From contig NZ_KB913013.1 of assembly GCF_000383955.1 (NCBI RefSeq), positions 3,925,694 through 3,989,693 of the forward strand: a stretch of 64,000 nt of DNA, given 5' to 3'. The stretch's first letter is position 1; every line of letters begins with the position of its first letter. The notes under the pieces are model-generated. The model saw only the letters and a list, made by a program, of their open reading frames with translations, did no database searches and was not told the DNA's origin. The DNA is from Rudanella lutea DSM 19387 (GTDB lineage Bacteria > Bacteroidota > Bacteroidia > Cytophagales > Spirosomataceae). Below are positions 44,101 to 54,158 of the stretch, piece by piece. The translations under genes were made by a program, and so were the position numbers.

Positions 44101-47100
44101 GTGAGAAAAGCCATTTCAACCATACTGCTCGTCTTGCTGGCGGTCGTGCTTCTTGTGCTCGGCTTTGTGACCCTGATTGCGACTACCTCCTGGGGCGAGC
44201 GCATCGTGACGGCACAGGTGAATCGGTATTTAGCTAAGAAACTCCAGTCGCCGTTTCGGGTGGGTCGGATCAGCTACAAAATTCCAGACTATATCGAGCT
44301 GAACGATGTGTTCTTCCAAACCCCCAAGGGCGATACGCTCCTGATCGGGCAACGGATGTTTGTGGACCTGGATATGCTGGGCCTGCTCGATAACCGGGTG
44401 GCCATCAATCAGATTGATCTGGAAAAGGTGCGCCTGAACATCAGCCGTACCCTGCCCGATACAACATTCAACTTTGGCTACCTGCTCGACGCGTTTGTGA
44501 CGCCCGGAAAGCCACAACCGACTCCAACCCCGCTTGATACCACTACGGCCCCGCTCGATATCAACCTCAAAGCGGTAACTCTTAAAGATGTACGGGTCAA
44601 ATACCTCGATGATGTGACCGGTGCCGATGTCGACGCGTACGTGGATACCCTGCGGGCCAATTTTGAACGCACCGATGTGGCCAATAACGTGTACCGCCTG
44701 CAAGACCTGACCGTCGACGGGCTAAACACCCGCGCCCGGATCTACAAAGGTCTGCCTGTGCCCGATTCGCCCCCCTCGCCCGACACGCTGGATATAGCTC
44801 TGGGTAAATGGCAGATCAACCGCGCCCGCTGGGACGTGAATCTGGTCGAACAAAAACTAACCACCGCCGGGCAGTTGCAGACGCTGGCGATGGAAACCGA
44901 TTATTTCTTTCTGAACAGCGAACGGCTGGGAGTGAAGTCGCTGGTGCTCACAGGAGCCAATGTCCGCTACGACGACCTCACTCAGCCCCGGCAGCGCACC
45001 GGCGTTGACTACGCTCACCTCGACCTGCGCGACGTGGCCTTCCGGGGTGAACAGCTGCGGTACAACCCCCAGCAGATTTCGGGGCAATTACGACAGGGCC
45101 GCCTGCGCGACAAAAGCGGTTTGGTGTTGCAACGGCTCGACGGCGACTTGCTTTACACGGACAAAACAACGGCCCTGACGAACCTCTGGATTCAGACGCC
45201 CAAAACCTTGCTGCGCGATCAGGTTGTGTTGCGGTACGATTCCATCGGGCAGCTCTCGCGGCCGGGGCAGGCCAACCGGGTGCGGGTTAATGTAAACCTG
45301 CGACAGAGCGTCATGGCCTTGTCGGATGTGTTGTTGCTGGCTCCGCAACTGGCAGGCACGTTCAAAAATAACGAAGCGGCCACCATCCGTATGAACGCCC
45401 GCGCTACAGGTACGCTGGCTGCGCTCAACCTGCCCGTGCTGGATCTGGCGGCCCTGTCGGGTACGCGCATCCGCGCCCGTGGCCGGCTTACCAACCTGAC
45501 CGATACCGACCGGCTGGGTCTCGACCTGACCATTACAGAAGCCACCACGCGGCTGGCCGATATTCAACGGGTTGTACCCAAAAATGCTCTTCCCGATGCG
45601 GTCGATATTCCGCCCCAATTACGGTTATCGGGTCGGGTTCGGGGGCGGCTCAACGACCTCGACCTGCAAACCCGGCTCAATACCAGTTGGGGTAACGCTA
45701 CGTTCGACGGGCAACTCCGGGGCTTCGTGGAAGGCCGTAACCAGGGCTATTCGGGAACGCTGGCCCTGGCTGACTTTCAGGCTGGCAAATGGCTTAAAGA
45801 TCCAAAGCAGTACGGGCCTGTTACGGCCATTGCCACCGTCAATGGTACCGGGCTCGACGTAAAATCGATGAATACCTCGTTTCGGGTAACCGTCGATGAG
45901 GCAACGTTGAATGGGTATCGTTACCAGAATATAGCCGCTTCGGGGCAGTTGGCGCGGGGTGTGCTCAACATCAAGGGCGTGAGCGATGACCCCAACGCCC
46001 GCTTACAGCTCGATACGCGGGTGGGGCTGCTGAGCGACTACCCCAGCATTACGGGTACCGTAAACATTGCCCAACTCGACCTGAACCGGCTGAAACTATA
46101 CAGCGAGCCCCTCGACCTGCGGGGTAAACTTGTACTCGATATGGCCTCGACCGATCCCGCCAAACCCGTAGGAACACTCTCGACCGATGGGGCCGTGATT
46201 CGGTACGGGGGGCAGTCGTACCCACTCGATGAGGTGTATCTCAAAGCCACTGCCGACGGGGGGCGCAAGCAGATTGCCGCCCGGGTGCCGTTTGCCCAAC
46301 TCAAGCTCGACGGTCAGTTTGCCTACGATCGGCTGTACGACATCATTGTATCGGAAGTAAGCCGGTATTTTGCCATTCCGGGGCTCACGTACCGAAATAC
46401 CCCTCCGCCGTATGACTTCAAAATCGACGCTAAGGCGTACCAGCACCCGTTGCTGAAAGCGTTTGTGCCGAAACTCACCCGGCTCGACACGGTTCGGCTG
46501 GCGGCTTATCTGGACAACCGTAACGACACCACCTTTGCGGCCTCGCTCCGAACGGGCGTCATTGAATACGACTCCAGCCTGGTGCGGAGTGCCAACTTGC
46601 TGCTGCGGGGTACGGCGAACGGGTATGTACAGCCGTTGCCCGTTGGGATTGCGTCCCGTAATAGCCTGAACACGTCGGTCAACCGGTTGCTTGTACCTGT
46701 TGCGGAGCAGCTGCCCGTGACCCGTAACGGCGAGCTGTTTGTACGTGGCCAAATCAGCTCGGCCAACGCGTCGGGAATCGAAATTGGCCTGACCAACCTG
46801 ATCGGGACGGCGGCCAACAACAAGCTCAATTTTGAGGTGATGAGCAAAGACTCGTCGAGTCGGGATGTGTACGGCCTACGCGGGCAGGTGGCCGCGTTAG
46901 GGCAGGACTATCGGGTGCAATTGGCCCAAAATGGGTTGTTGCTCAATTATCAGAACTGGTCGGCCGATACCACAGGTTATGTGCAATACGGCCCGGCAGG
47001 TTTGTTTGTCAATACGCTGCGGTTGCGGCACCGCGACGAGTATATTGAACTGGCCAGCACGGAACCCTACGCTAACGCGCCACTGCGGGTTACGATTCGG

Positions 47101-49119
47101 AATTTCAACCTGACCGACGCGGCTAAAATTGCCAATCAGGATACGACCCTCGCGAGTGGGCAGCTCGACGGTACCGTGGTCCTACGCGACTACCTGGGCG
47201 AAGACTCCGATCTGTCGTTTGTGGGCTCGGTCAATGTGGATAGTTTGCGGGTGATGGACAAGCCCATTGGCAACCTGACCGGCCGATTCACCAACAGCAC
47301 CGAGGGGAAAGTAGGTATCAACGTGGCGCTGAGCGGCCCCGACAATCAGGCCACCCTCAACGGTACGTACAACGGAGCCAACTCGGGTCTTGATCTGGTA
47401 GTTGATCTGCAAAAACTGGCGGCCCGTACCATCGAAGCCTTTAGTTTCGGCGAACTCCGGCAGGCCCGTGGCGACCTGACGGGGCAGTTTACCGTGGCCG
47501 GTACGACCACCAATCCTAAAATAAACGGGCAGGTCCGGTTTGATTCGGTAGCGTTCAACATCAAACAACTTAACGCAACCTACCGTATCGATCAGGAACG
47601 CCTTCAGTTCAGTGGTTCAACCATTAGCCTCAACAATTTCACACTGACCGATACCCTTGGTCGCACCCTCAATACGACGGGGACCGTAACGCTGGCCAAT
47701 ATTCCCGACGTGGGGTATAACCTGAATGTGCGGGCCAACGACTTCCTGGCTCTCAATGCGGCCCGCAAAGACAATGACTATGTGTACGGACAGGCGTCGG
47801 TGACGGCCAATCTACGTATCCGGGGTACGGGCACCAACGCGTCGGTGGTGGGTACGGTACGGGTTGAAGATGATACCAAGGTGTCGTTTGTATTACCCGA
47901 CGATACGCCCGAATTGAACGACGCCCGCCAAACGGTTACGTTCATTAATCACAATGATACACTCGCTTTGAGCAAGTACCTGGTGAAGCCCAAACGTGAC
48001 ACCGTAAACACCAAAATTGCGTTTGAGGAACTGAACAACGCGACCATTTCGCTCAACATCGAAGTCGATGAGAAATCGGAGTTTACGATTGTGGTCGATG
48101 AACTGAACGGCGACTATCTGCGGGCACGGGGCAATGCCGACCTCAACGTGACCATCGACCCGGCGGGTAACATCGGGATTCTGGGCCGCTACGAGGTGAC
48201 CGAGGGCGAGTACTCGCTTACCTATGAGGTGCTGAAACGGCAGTTCAAAATCCAGAGAGGCAGCTCGATTACCTGGACCGGAGATCCGCTAAGTGCGCAG
48301 GTCGATATTACGGCCGTGTACGAAACCCGGACAGCCCCCGCCAACCTGGTGGCTAATGAGATTGCCGGGCAAAATAACGCCTTGTACCAGAATAAAATGC
48401 CGTTCAATGTATTGCTCAAAATCGGCAATAATCTGGCCAAGCCAAGCCTGAACTTCGATATTGTGCGGCCCACCAACGGCAATAGCAACGCCATTGTGGC
48501 CGGGGGCGTTACGCAGACCGTCGACAACAAACTGGCGCTACTTCGGCGCGATCAGTCGCAGATCAACAAGCAGGTGTTTGCCTTGCTGGTGCTGGGTAAT
48601 TTTATCTCCGAAAACACGTCTGATTTCTTCTCAACCGGAAGCGGTGGGGGCGTGGGCGCGGGAGCCGAAAACATTGCCCGAAACAGCGTGAGTAAGATTC
48701 TGTCTGAACAATTGGAGCGGTTTGCATCGAGCCTGATCAAAGGCGTTGATGTGAACTTCAACCTCAACTCGACCAACCAGGCAGCTACCGCCAAGGGGCC
48801 AACCGGCAGCCGAACCGACCTGAACGTGGGTCTCTCAAAAAGCTTTCTGTCGGGGCGGCTTTCGGTATCTGTCGGGCGCAACTTTGTACTCGAAAACACA
48901 ACGGGTATTCAGCGGAACCCCAATGAGATTTTTGATAACTTCTCGCTTAACTATAACCTCACCCGCGACGGTCGTTATGTGGTGCGGGGCTACCGGCGCA
49001 ACGAGCAGCAAACCGTGCTGGAGGGCTATGTAGTTGAGACGGGCGTCGGCTTCGTGATCACGGTCGACTACAACACATTTGCTGATTTACGGCGACGGAG
49101 AAAGGAGGAAACGCTGTGA
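44101..49119 (+). CDS. tamB: Translocation/assembly module TamB-like protein
   Basis: 1672 residues. An N-terminal membrane anchor (residues about 5-28: ISTILLVLLAVVLLVLGFVTLI) is followed by a very long beta-strand-rich body with many TamB-type repeats, and a C-terminal DUF490 region (about 1270-1640) with EGEYSLTYEVLKRQFKIQRGSSITWTGDPL and the terminal NLTRDGRYVVRGYRRNE. TamB spans the periplasm and helps move lipids and proteins to the outer membrane with TamA. Starts at GTG (44101); no ATG fits. It precedes tamL with overlapping frames. Confidence 0.93.
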   Translation: MRKAISTILLVLLAVVLLVLGFVTLIATTSWGERIVTAQVNRYLAKKLQSPFRVGRISYKIPDYIELNDVFFQTPKGDTLLIGQRMFVDLDMLGLLDNRVAINQIDLEKVRLNISRTLPDTTFNFGYLLDAFVTPGKPQPTPTPLDTTTAPLDINLKAVTLKDVRVKYLDDVTGADVDAYVDTLRANFERTDVANNVYRLQDLTVDGLNTRARIYKGLPVPDSPPSPDTLDIALGKWQINRARWDVNLVEQKLTTAGQLQTLAMETDYFFLNSERLGVKSLVLTGANVRYDDLTQPRQRTGVDYAHLDLRDVAFRGEQLRYNPQQISGQLRQGRLRDKSGLVLQRLDGDLLYTDKTTALTNLWIQTPKTLLRDQVVLRYDSIGQLSRPGQANRVRVNVNLRQSVMALSDVLLLAPQLAGTFKNNEAATIRMNARATGTLAALNLPVLDLAALSGTRIRARGRLTNLTDTDRLGLDLTITEATTRLADIQRVVPKNALPDAVDIPPQLRLSGRVRGRLNDLDLQTRLNTSWGNATFDGQLRGFVEGRNQGYSGTLALADFQAGKWLKDPKQYGPVTAIATVNGTGLDVKSMNTSFRVTVDEATLNGYRYQNIAASGQLARGVLNIKGVSDDPNARLQLDTRVGLLSDYPSITGTVNIAQLDLNRLKLYSEPLDLRGKLVLDMASTDPAKPVGTLSTDGAVIRYGGQSYPLDEVYLKATADGGRKQIAARVPFAQLKLDGQFAYDRLYDIIVSEVSRYFAIPGLTYRNTPPPYDFKIDAKAYQHPLLKAFVPKLTRLDTVRLAAYLDNRNDTTFAASLRTGVIEYDSSLVRSANLLLRGTANGYVQPLPVGIASRNSLNTSVNRLLVPVAEQLPVTRNGELFVRGQISSANASGIEIGLTNLIGTAANNKLNFEVMSKDSSSRDVYGLRGQVAALGQDYRVQLAQNGLLLNYQNWSADTTGYVQYGPAGLFVNTLRLRHRDEYIELASTEPYANAPLRVTIRNFNLTDAAKIANQDTTLASGQLDGTVVLRDYLGEDSDLSFVGSVNVDSLRVMDKPIGNLTGRFTNSTEGKVGINVALSGPDNQATLNGTYNGANSGLDLVVDLQKLAARTIEAFSFGELRQARGDLTGQFTVAGTTTNPKINGQVRFDSVAFNIKQLNATYRIDQERLQFSGSTISLNNFTLTDTLGRTLNTTGTVTLANIPDVGYNLNVRANDFLALNAARKDNDYVYGQASVTANLRIRGTGTNASVVGTVRVEDDTKVSFVLPDDTPELNDARQTVTFINHNDTLALSKYLVKPKRDTVNTKIAFEELNNATISLNIEVDEKSEFTIVVDELNGDYLRARGNADLNVTIDPAGNIGILGRYEVTEGEYSLTYEVLKRQFKIQRGSSITWTGDPLSAQVDITAVYETRTAPANLVANEIAGQNNALYQNKMPFNVLLKIGNNLAKPSLNFDIVRPTNGNSNAIVAGGVTQTVDNKLALLRRDQSQINKQVFALLVLGNFISENTSDFFSTGSGGGVGAGAENIARNSVSKILSEQLERFASSLIKGVDVNFNLNSTNQAATAKGPTGSRTDLNVGLSKSFLSGRLSVSVGRNFVLENTTGIQRNPNEIFDNFSLNYNLTRDGRYVVRGYRRNEQQTVLEGYVVETGVGFVITVDYNTFADLRRRRKEETL

Positions 49120-49148
49120 AGTTTCCCACAAACTGTCGTGCTCTGTTC

Positions 49149-51563
49149 ATGAACGTTCGCTATTTTATTTTACTTACTGTTTGCCTGCAAGCGTGTAACC
49201 TCGCCAAGCGTCTGCCCGCCAACGAGCGCCTGTACGTAGGAACCGACGTGAACCTGTCGGCCGACTCGACGGTGACCAAGGAGGCCCGCGACGAATTGCA
49301 GGTGCAACTGAAAGAACTTGCCCGCCCCCGGCCCAACAAAACCCTGTTTGGGTATCCGTACAAGGTAGCGATGTACTACCTGTTCGGCGAGCCTAAAACG
49401 GAGAAGGGCTTTCGGGCGTGGTTTCGGCGTAAATTTGGGGAGGCTCCTGTACTGGCAAGCGCCAAAGCGATCTCGTCTAATGCGACCATTTTTGCCGGTT
49501 TGATGGAGAACGAGGGCTATTTCCGGTCGAGCGTAACCGGGCGGCTGACCGAAGAGGGGTACAAGGCGCGTGGGGTGTACGACGTGCGCGTACCGGCCCG
49601 GTACACCATCGACTCGGTGCTGTTTCTGACCAATTCCGACCTGCCGCAGCGCCCCGACACCCTCAACGACGACGATGCCCGCGATACCCCCCGCACCGAG
49701 CGACAGCAACCGACCATCCGGCGGGCCGACGATGCCATGTTTGCCATATCGCCCCGTACGCTGCTTAAACCCGGCGATCCGTACCAGTTTGATGTGATCA
49801 AGGCGGAGCAGGAGCGAATCAGTACCACGCTCAAAAACCGGGGGTTCATCTACTTCTTGCCCGATTACGTGGCTATTCTGGCCGATAGTGCCGTTGGCAA
49901 CCATAAAGTGCGGCTCTACGTGGCGCTCAAGCCCGAAATGCCCGAAGCAGCCGGTCAGCCGTACTTTATCCGAAATGTGTACGTATATCCGAACTACACG
50001 ATCAACAACCAAACCGGCAACGACACCAACCGGACGCAGGCCTACACGCCGAGCGACACGACCCTCCGGCGGGTGTTTATCGTCGATTCGGCACGGCTCT
50101 ACAAACCCCGGTTGTTCAACGATATTCTGAGTCTGAAACCCGGCCGCCGGTTCAGCAGCCGGGCGCAGGACCTGACCCTGAGCCGGTTTATTAACGTGGG
50201 CACGTTTAAGTTTGTCCGAAATCGATTCGAGCCAATTCAGCAGGGCGATTCGGCCTTGCTCGATGTGCATTATTACCTGACGCCCTACCCCAAAAAATCA
50301 ATTCGGGGCGAGATAGCTGGTACGTCGCGCTCCAACGGGCTGGTGGGGTCGGAGCTGACCCTCAGTTTGCTCAACCGGAACCTGCTCCGGCGGGCCGAAC
50401 TGCTCACGCTTAATGCCAGTGGCGGTTTCGAAATTCCGGTAGCTGCGCTGGGCCGCGTCACGACCACGTACCGGTACGGGGTTACAGCCAGCCTGAATGT
50501 GCCGCGCCTGATGGTGCCGTTCCGGATTCGGTACGATCAGCGGCAGTCGTTACCCAAAACAATCATCAGTGCGGGGTTTGAGGCACTCAACCGGTCGAAG
50601 TACTACACGCTCAATTCGTTCAATGCGTCGTTTGGCTATGCGTTCCGAACCAATCAGCGGGTAGAGCAGAATTTCACGCCGTTCAGCATCAACTATGTGC
50701 AGTTGGCCAACGAGGGGCCGTTCCTCGATTCGCTGGCGCTCGACCCACAAACGTCGCCCATCTGGTACAACATCATCACGGGCGAACAAATTATCCTGAA
50801 CAGCCTCTACACGGTCAGTTATAGCTCGTCGCCCCGCACGGCTACCCCCCGCACGTACCGGGTGCAGTTCGGTATTGAGCCAGCAGGAAATCTGGCTTCG
50901 CTCGTGATCAACAACCGAAACAGCGAAGGCAGCAATGAGCTACTGGGCGCACCTATTGCGCAGTACCTGAAACTGGATCTGGACACGCGCTACTACTGGC
51001 GATTGTCGTCGGGCATGACCTGGGCCAGCCGGTTTCTGGCGGGGGTGGGTTTACCGTACGGCAACAGTAGTCGGCTGCCGCTCATTAAGCAGTACTTTTC
51101 GGGGGGGAGCAACAGCCTGCGCGGGTTTCGGCCCCGTACACTCGGGCCGGGTACCTTTACGCGGGTAACCGACGGCACCGGCTTTATTTTTCAGGACGGC
51201 GGGGGCGACATTAAGCTGGAAGCCAGTACCGAGCTTCGCCCCAAGTTTAACCAGTACCTGCAGGGAGCTTTGTTTATTGATGCGGGTAATGTGTGGTTGA
51301 AAGACCCATCGAATGCCGTCCTCTACGACAGTGCGAGCACCATTTTCGGCCGTAACTTTTACAAGGAAATCGCCGTAAACGGGGGAATTGGCCTGCGGGT
51401 CGATTTGTCGTACTTCCTTTTCCGGCTTGATTTGGGGATCCCCTTCCGCCGACCCGACCGGCCCGACGGGCAGCGTTGGGTATTCAACGAGATCAACTTC
51501 CGCGACCCGGTCTGGCGTCGGCAAAATCTGGTGCTTAACGTAGCGATTGGCTATCCGTTCTAA
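49149..51563 (+). CDS. tamL: TamA/Omp85-like outer-membrane lipoprotein (TamL)
   Basis: 804 residues. Lipoprotein signal: MNVRYFILLTVCLQAC, with the lipidated cysteine at residue 16. POTRA-like N-terminal domains (about 40-280) and a C-terminal 16-strand-barrel region with SGGSNSLRGFRPRTLGPG (surface antigen motif), IKLEASTELRPKFNQYL and LFIDAGNVW. TamL is the Bacteroidota form of TamA with a lipid anchor. It works with TamB. A GTG at 49116 overlaps the tamB stop but does not give the lipoprotein signal; the ATG at 49149 does. Confidence 0.92.
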   Translation: MNVRYFILLTVCLQACNLAKRLPANERLYVGTDVNLSADSTVTKEARDELQVQLKELARPRPNKTLFGYPYKVAMYYLFGEPKTEKGFRAWFRRKFGEAPVLASAKAISSNATIFAGLMENEGYFRSSVTGRLTEEGYKARGVYDVRVPARYTIDSVLFLTNSDLPQRPDTLNDDDARDTPRTERQQPTIRRADDAMFAISPRTLLKPGDPYQFDVIKAEQERISTTLKNRGFIYFLPDYVAILADSAVGNHKVRLYVALKPEMPEAAGQPYFIRNVYVYPNYTINNQTGNDTNRTQAYTPSDTTLRRVFIVDSARLYKPRLFNDILSLKPGRRFSSRAQDLTLSRFINVGTFKFVRNRFEPIQQGDSALLDVHYYLTPYPKKSIRGEIAGTSRSNGLVGSELTLSLLNRNLLRRAELLTLNASGGFEIPVAALGRVTTTYRYGVTASLNVPRLMVPFRIRYDQRQSLPKTIISAGFEALNRSKYYTLNSFNASFGYAFRTNQRVEQNFTPFSINYVQLANEGPFLDSLALDPQTSPIWYNIITGEQIILNSLYTVSYSSSPRTATPRTYRVQFGIEPAGNLASLVINNRNSEGSNELLGAPIAQYLKLDLDTRYYWRLSSGMTWASRFLAGVGLPYGNSSRLPLIKQYFSGGSNSLRGFRPRTLGPGTFTRVTDGTGFIFQDGGGDIKLEASTELRPKFNQYLQGALFIDAGNVWLKDPSNAVLYDSASTIFGRNFYKEIAVNGGIGLRVDLSYFLFRLDLGIPFRRPDRPDGQRWVFNEINFRDPVWRRQNLVLNVAIGYPF

Positions 51564-51678
51564 CCCAAAAAACCTGCAAAGTCTTCGAGACGGCACCGGC
51601 CGCCCGGCTTACAGGTTTACTGACCCAAAAAACCTGCAAGGTCTTTGAGACGGCACCGGCCGCCCGGCTTACAGGTTT
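51563..51678. repeat. Two 60-bp tandem hairpin units after tamL
   Basis: Near-identical units begin at 51563 and 51623 (period 60, two single-base differences). Each contains AACCTGCAA, a GC-rich core (CGGCACCGGCCGCCCGGC) and ACAGGTTT that pair. They lie between convergent genes and may act as a bidirectional terminator. Confidence 0.85.
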
Positions 51679-51692
51679 AAAAACAACGACCG

Positions 51693-52007
51693 CTACGCCA
51701 TCCCAACGGGGCCACCGAAGCCCGACGGGAACCGGAAGTTGTCGTCGGGTTGATCGATACTACCGAAGCTTTCTTCGTACCGCCCGATGTTTTCTTTCAG
51801 GGCTGAGAGCAGCCGCTTGGCGTGTTCGGGTGTCAGAATAATCCGGGCCTTTACTTTGGCTTTGGGCACACCGGGCATCAGCCGGATAAAGTCCAGAATA
51901 AACTCGCTGTTCGAATGGGCAATCATCGCCAGATTGGCGTACGTGCCTTCTGCAATATCATCCGACAGTTCTACGTCGATGGTATTCTCCTGAGATTGGT
52001 TGTTCAT
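51693..52007 (-). CDS. DUF3467 protein
   Basis: 104 residues with TYANLAMIAHSNSEFILDFIRLMPGVPKAKVKARIILTPEHAKRLLSALKENI. DUF3467 proteins are small and widespread; their function is unknown. The C-terminus is Gly/Pro-rich. Monocistronic, convergent with tamL. Confidence 0.88.
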   Translation of the reverse strand: MNNQSQENTIDVELSDDIAEGTYANLAMIAHSNSEFILDFIRLMPGVPKAKVKARIILTPEHAKRLLSALKENIGRYEESFGSIDQPDDNFRFPSGFGGPVGMA

Positions 52008-52092
52008 TAGGTAACGTGTATTGCGGACAAAGAATCGTGTATAGGGAACGATACCACGGCCGAATTGGTGCGCGCCCGGCCGTAGCGGTTGG

Positions 52093-53379
52093 TTATTGTT
52101 TGTAGACTTTTCCGTCTTTCATCACAAACCGTACCGTTTGTAACGTCTTGACGTCTTGCAGCGGATTACCGTCTACCGCAATCAGATCGGCTAATTTACC
52201 CGTTTCAACCGAACCCAGCTGGTTTTTCATCCCCAGCAGTTCGGCATTGACGAGCGTGGCCGCGCGGATAGCTTCGAGTGGGGGCATCCCGCCTTCAACC
52301 ATGTATTCAAACTCTTTGGCGTTGTAGCCGTGCGGATATACCCCGGCATCGGTACCGAAGGCAATTTTAACGCCTGCTTTGTACGCCTTCGCAAATGTTG
52401 ACTGCACTTTGGGCCCGATAGCCAGCGCCTTGGGGGTTACGAGCGCCGGGTAATACCCAAAAATGCGGGCGGAGTCGGCGGCCGTGCGGCCCGCAATGAT
52501 CGTCGGGACGTAGTACGTGCCGTACTGCTTGAAGAGGGTAATGGCTTCGTCGTCCATGAGCGTACCGTGCTCGATGGTGGTCACACCCGCCCGGATGGCG
52601 CGCTTCATACCCTCGGCCCCGTGGGCGTGAGCGGCTACCGTAAAGCCGTAGTCTTTGGCCGTTTCGACAATAGCTTTCAGTTCTTCGTCGGAGAACTGCG
52701 GTCCCTGCCCATCTTTGGCGTTACTCAGAACCCCACCGGTAGCCGTGATCTTAATCACGTCGGAACCCTCTTTGTACCGCTGCCGAACGGCCTTTCGGGC
52801 GTCATCGGGTCCGTTGATGACCCCTTCGAGCGGCCCCGGATCGCCCGCCAGTTCGCGCCGGTAGCCGTTGGTGGGGTCGGCATGGCCGCCGGTGGTGGCA
52901 ATGCTTTTGCCACAGGTAAAAATGCGCGGGCCCTCGGCGAGCCCCCGGTTTACGGCATTGCGCAGGGCAATGTTTACGCCCGAGCCGCCCAGATCGCGCA
53001 CGGTGGTGAAGCCCGCCATCAGGGTAACTTTGGCGTAGCGAGCCGCCTGATAGGCTACATCGGGCACGTTTTGGGTGAATCGCTCGTAGGCACCACCCCG
53101 GCGGGTTTCGCTTTCGAGGTGTACGTGCATATCGATAAGGCCGGGAAGCACGGTTTTACTACGCAGGTCGATTACCTGATCCTGGCCCGATCCGGCGGTG
53201 TAGCCTTTCTGAATCCCCGTGATCTTGTTGCCTTCGACCACTACGGTCATTTCGCGCTGAAGATCGTTGCGTACTCCGTCGAAGAGATTGCCGCAGTGGA
53301 GTAGGGTGCGCTGTTGGGCCAGGGCGGGTGTTGCGCCCAGTGTGAGTGCGGTCAATAGGTACAAGTAGTGCTTTTTCAT
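52093..53379 (-). CDS. Exported amidohydrolase (imidazolonepropionase-like)
   Basis: 428 residues with a signal peptide (1-21, cleavage after PALA). Metal-site motifs: GLIDMHVHLE, VIKITATGG with the possible carbamate lysine, AHAHG, EHGT and FGTDAGVYPHG. This family includes secreted Xaa-Pro dipeptidases and related cyclic amidohydrolases; the substrate cannot be told. It is transcribed alone on the minus strand. Confidence 0.88.
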   Translation of the reverse strand: MKKHYLYLLTALTLGATPALAQQRTLLHCGNLFDGVRNDLQREMTVVVEGNKITGIQKGYTAGSGQDQVIDLRSKTVLPGLIDMHVHLESETRRGGAYERFTQNVPDVAYQAARYAKVTLMAGFTTVRDLGGSGVNIALRNAVNRGLAEGPRIFTCGKSIATTGGHADPTNGYRRELAGDPGPLEGVINGPDDARKAVRQRYKEGSDVIKITATGGVLSNAKDGQGPQFSDEELKAIVETAKDYGFTVAAHAHGAEGMKRAIRAGVTTIEHGTLMDDEAITLFKQYGTYYVPTIIAGRTAADSARIFGYYPALVTPKALAIGPKVQSTFAKAYKAGVKIAFGTDAGVYPHGYNAKEFEYMVEGGMPPLEAIRAATLVNAELLGMKNQLGSVETGKLADLIAVDGNPLQDVKTLQTVRFVMKDGKVYKQ

Positions 53380-53545
53380 GCAGGTACGGTTTTACGGCCA
53401 CCACAGGCGGTACGGTCCGTTCGGGGGCCGTCAGCAAGATACAGCGAATCGGGCAATGAACGAAACGAGACGGGTCTCTGACGGGGAAGGTACCAGTTTA
53501 CAGCAGAGTACCCGAAAAAACAAGGGCAGAGCGTTTCACTACATG

Positions 53546-53597
53546 AAGGCCCCTCTTTGTGAAAACCGTTGAAGTGGCTTTCACAAAGAAGGGCCTT
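53546..53597. terminator. Hairpin between DUF4920 and the amidohydrolase gene
   Basis: Arms AAGGCCCCTCTTTGTGAAA (53546-53564) and TTTCACAAAGAAGGGCCTT (53579-53597), one mismatch, with short T-runs. It lies 44 bases after the DUF4920 stop, which makes it the likely terminator for that minus-strand gene. Confidence 0.75.
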
Positions 53598-53640
53598 TGT
53601 TGTGTAAATACTGAGCCGAGATACGCGACACTTCGCGTAT

Positions 53641-54084
53641 CTACTTCACAATCACGCCGTCGGCAACAAACGTGACGGCTTTTTCGGGCTGGGTGATCTT
53701 GGCAATTTCGGCTTTGCTCTTGCCGGCGTCTTCGGCGTAGTGCTTCAGGTCGGCTACAGAGGTAGTGGTTTGCTGGGCGGTGCCTTCAAAAACAACCTGC
53801 TTGCCCACAATGTCTTTCGGAACAAAAAAGCCGTAGTCGCGGAAGGTCACACGCATGGTCTGGCCATCGGCGGTTTTGACTTTCATCCAGCAGCCTTTCA
53901 TTTTGCAGACCGACTCAACCGTACCCTGCACCTTGGTATTAAACTCCGACTTGTCGCCCAGTTTGGCTACCAGTTCGGGGGCGGGGATGGCGCCGTCTTC
54001 CGTAATTTTCTTGCCGTGAAAGCTCTGTGCGGTGGCACCCACAGTGAGGCCCAGTGACAAAGCGAAGATGAGTGCGTATTTCAT
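53641..54084 (-). CDS. DUF4920 protein (exported)
   Basis: 147 residues with a signal peptide (1-19). DUF4920 features: VESVCKMKGCWMKVKTADGQ, with the two cysteines and Met that suggest a metal site, then MRVTFRDYGFFVPKDIVGKQVVFEGTA. The function is unknown; the fold resembles an OB-type metal-binding domain. Ends before the hairpin at 53546. Confidence 0.87.
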   Translation of the reverse strand: MKYALIFALSLGLTVGATAQSFHGKKITEDGAIPAPELVAKLGDKSEFNTKVQGTVESVCKMKGCWMKVKTADGQTMRVTFRDYGFFVPKDIVGKQVVFEGTAQQTTTSVADLKHYAEDAGKSKAEIAKITQPEKAVTFVADGVIVK

Positions 54085-54158
54085 GCGTTTTGACGTTGGA
54101 TATTAAACAGCCGATGCCGGACGACTAACGAGATCCGGTCATCAACCTCTCAAAGATA

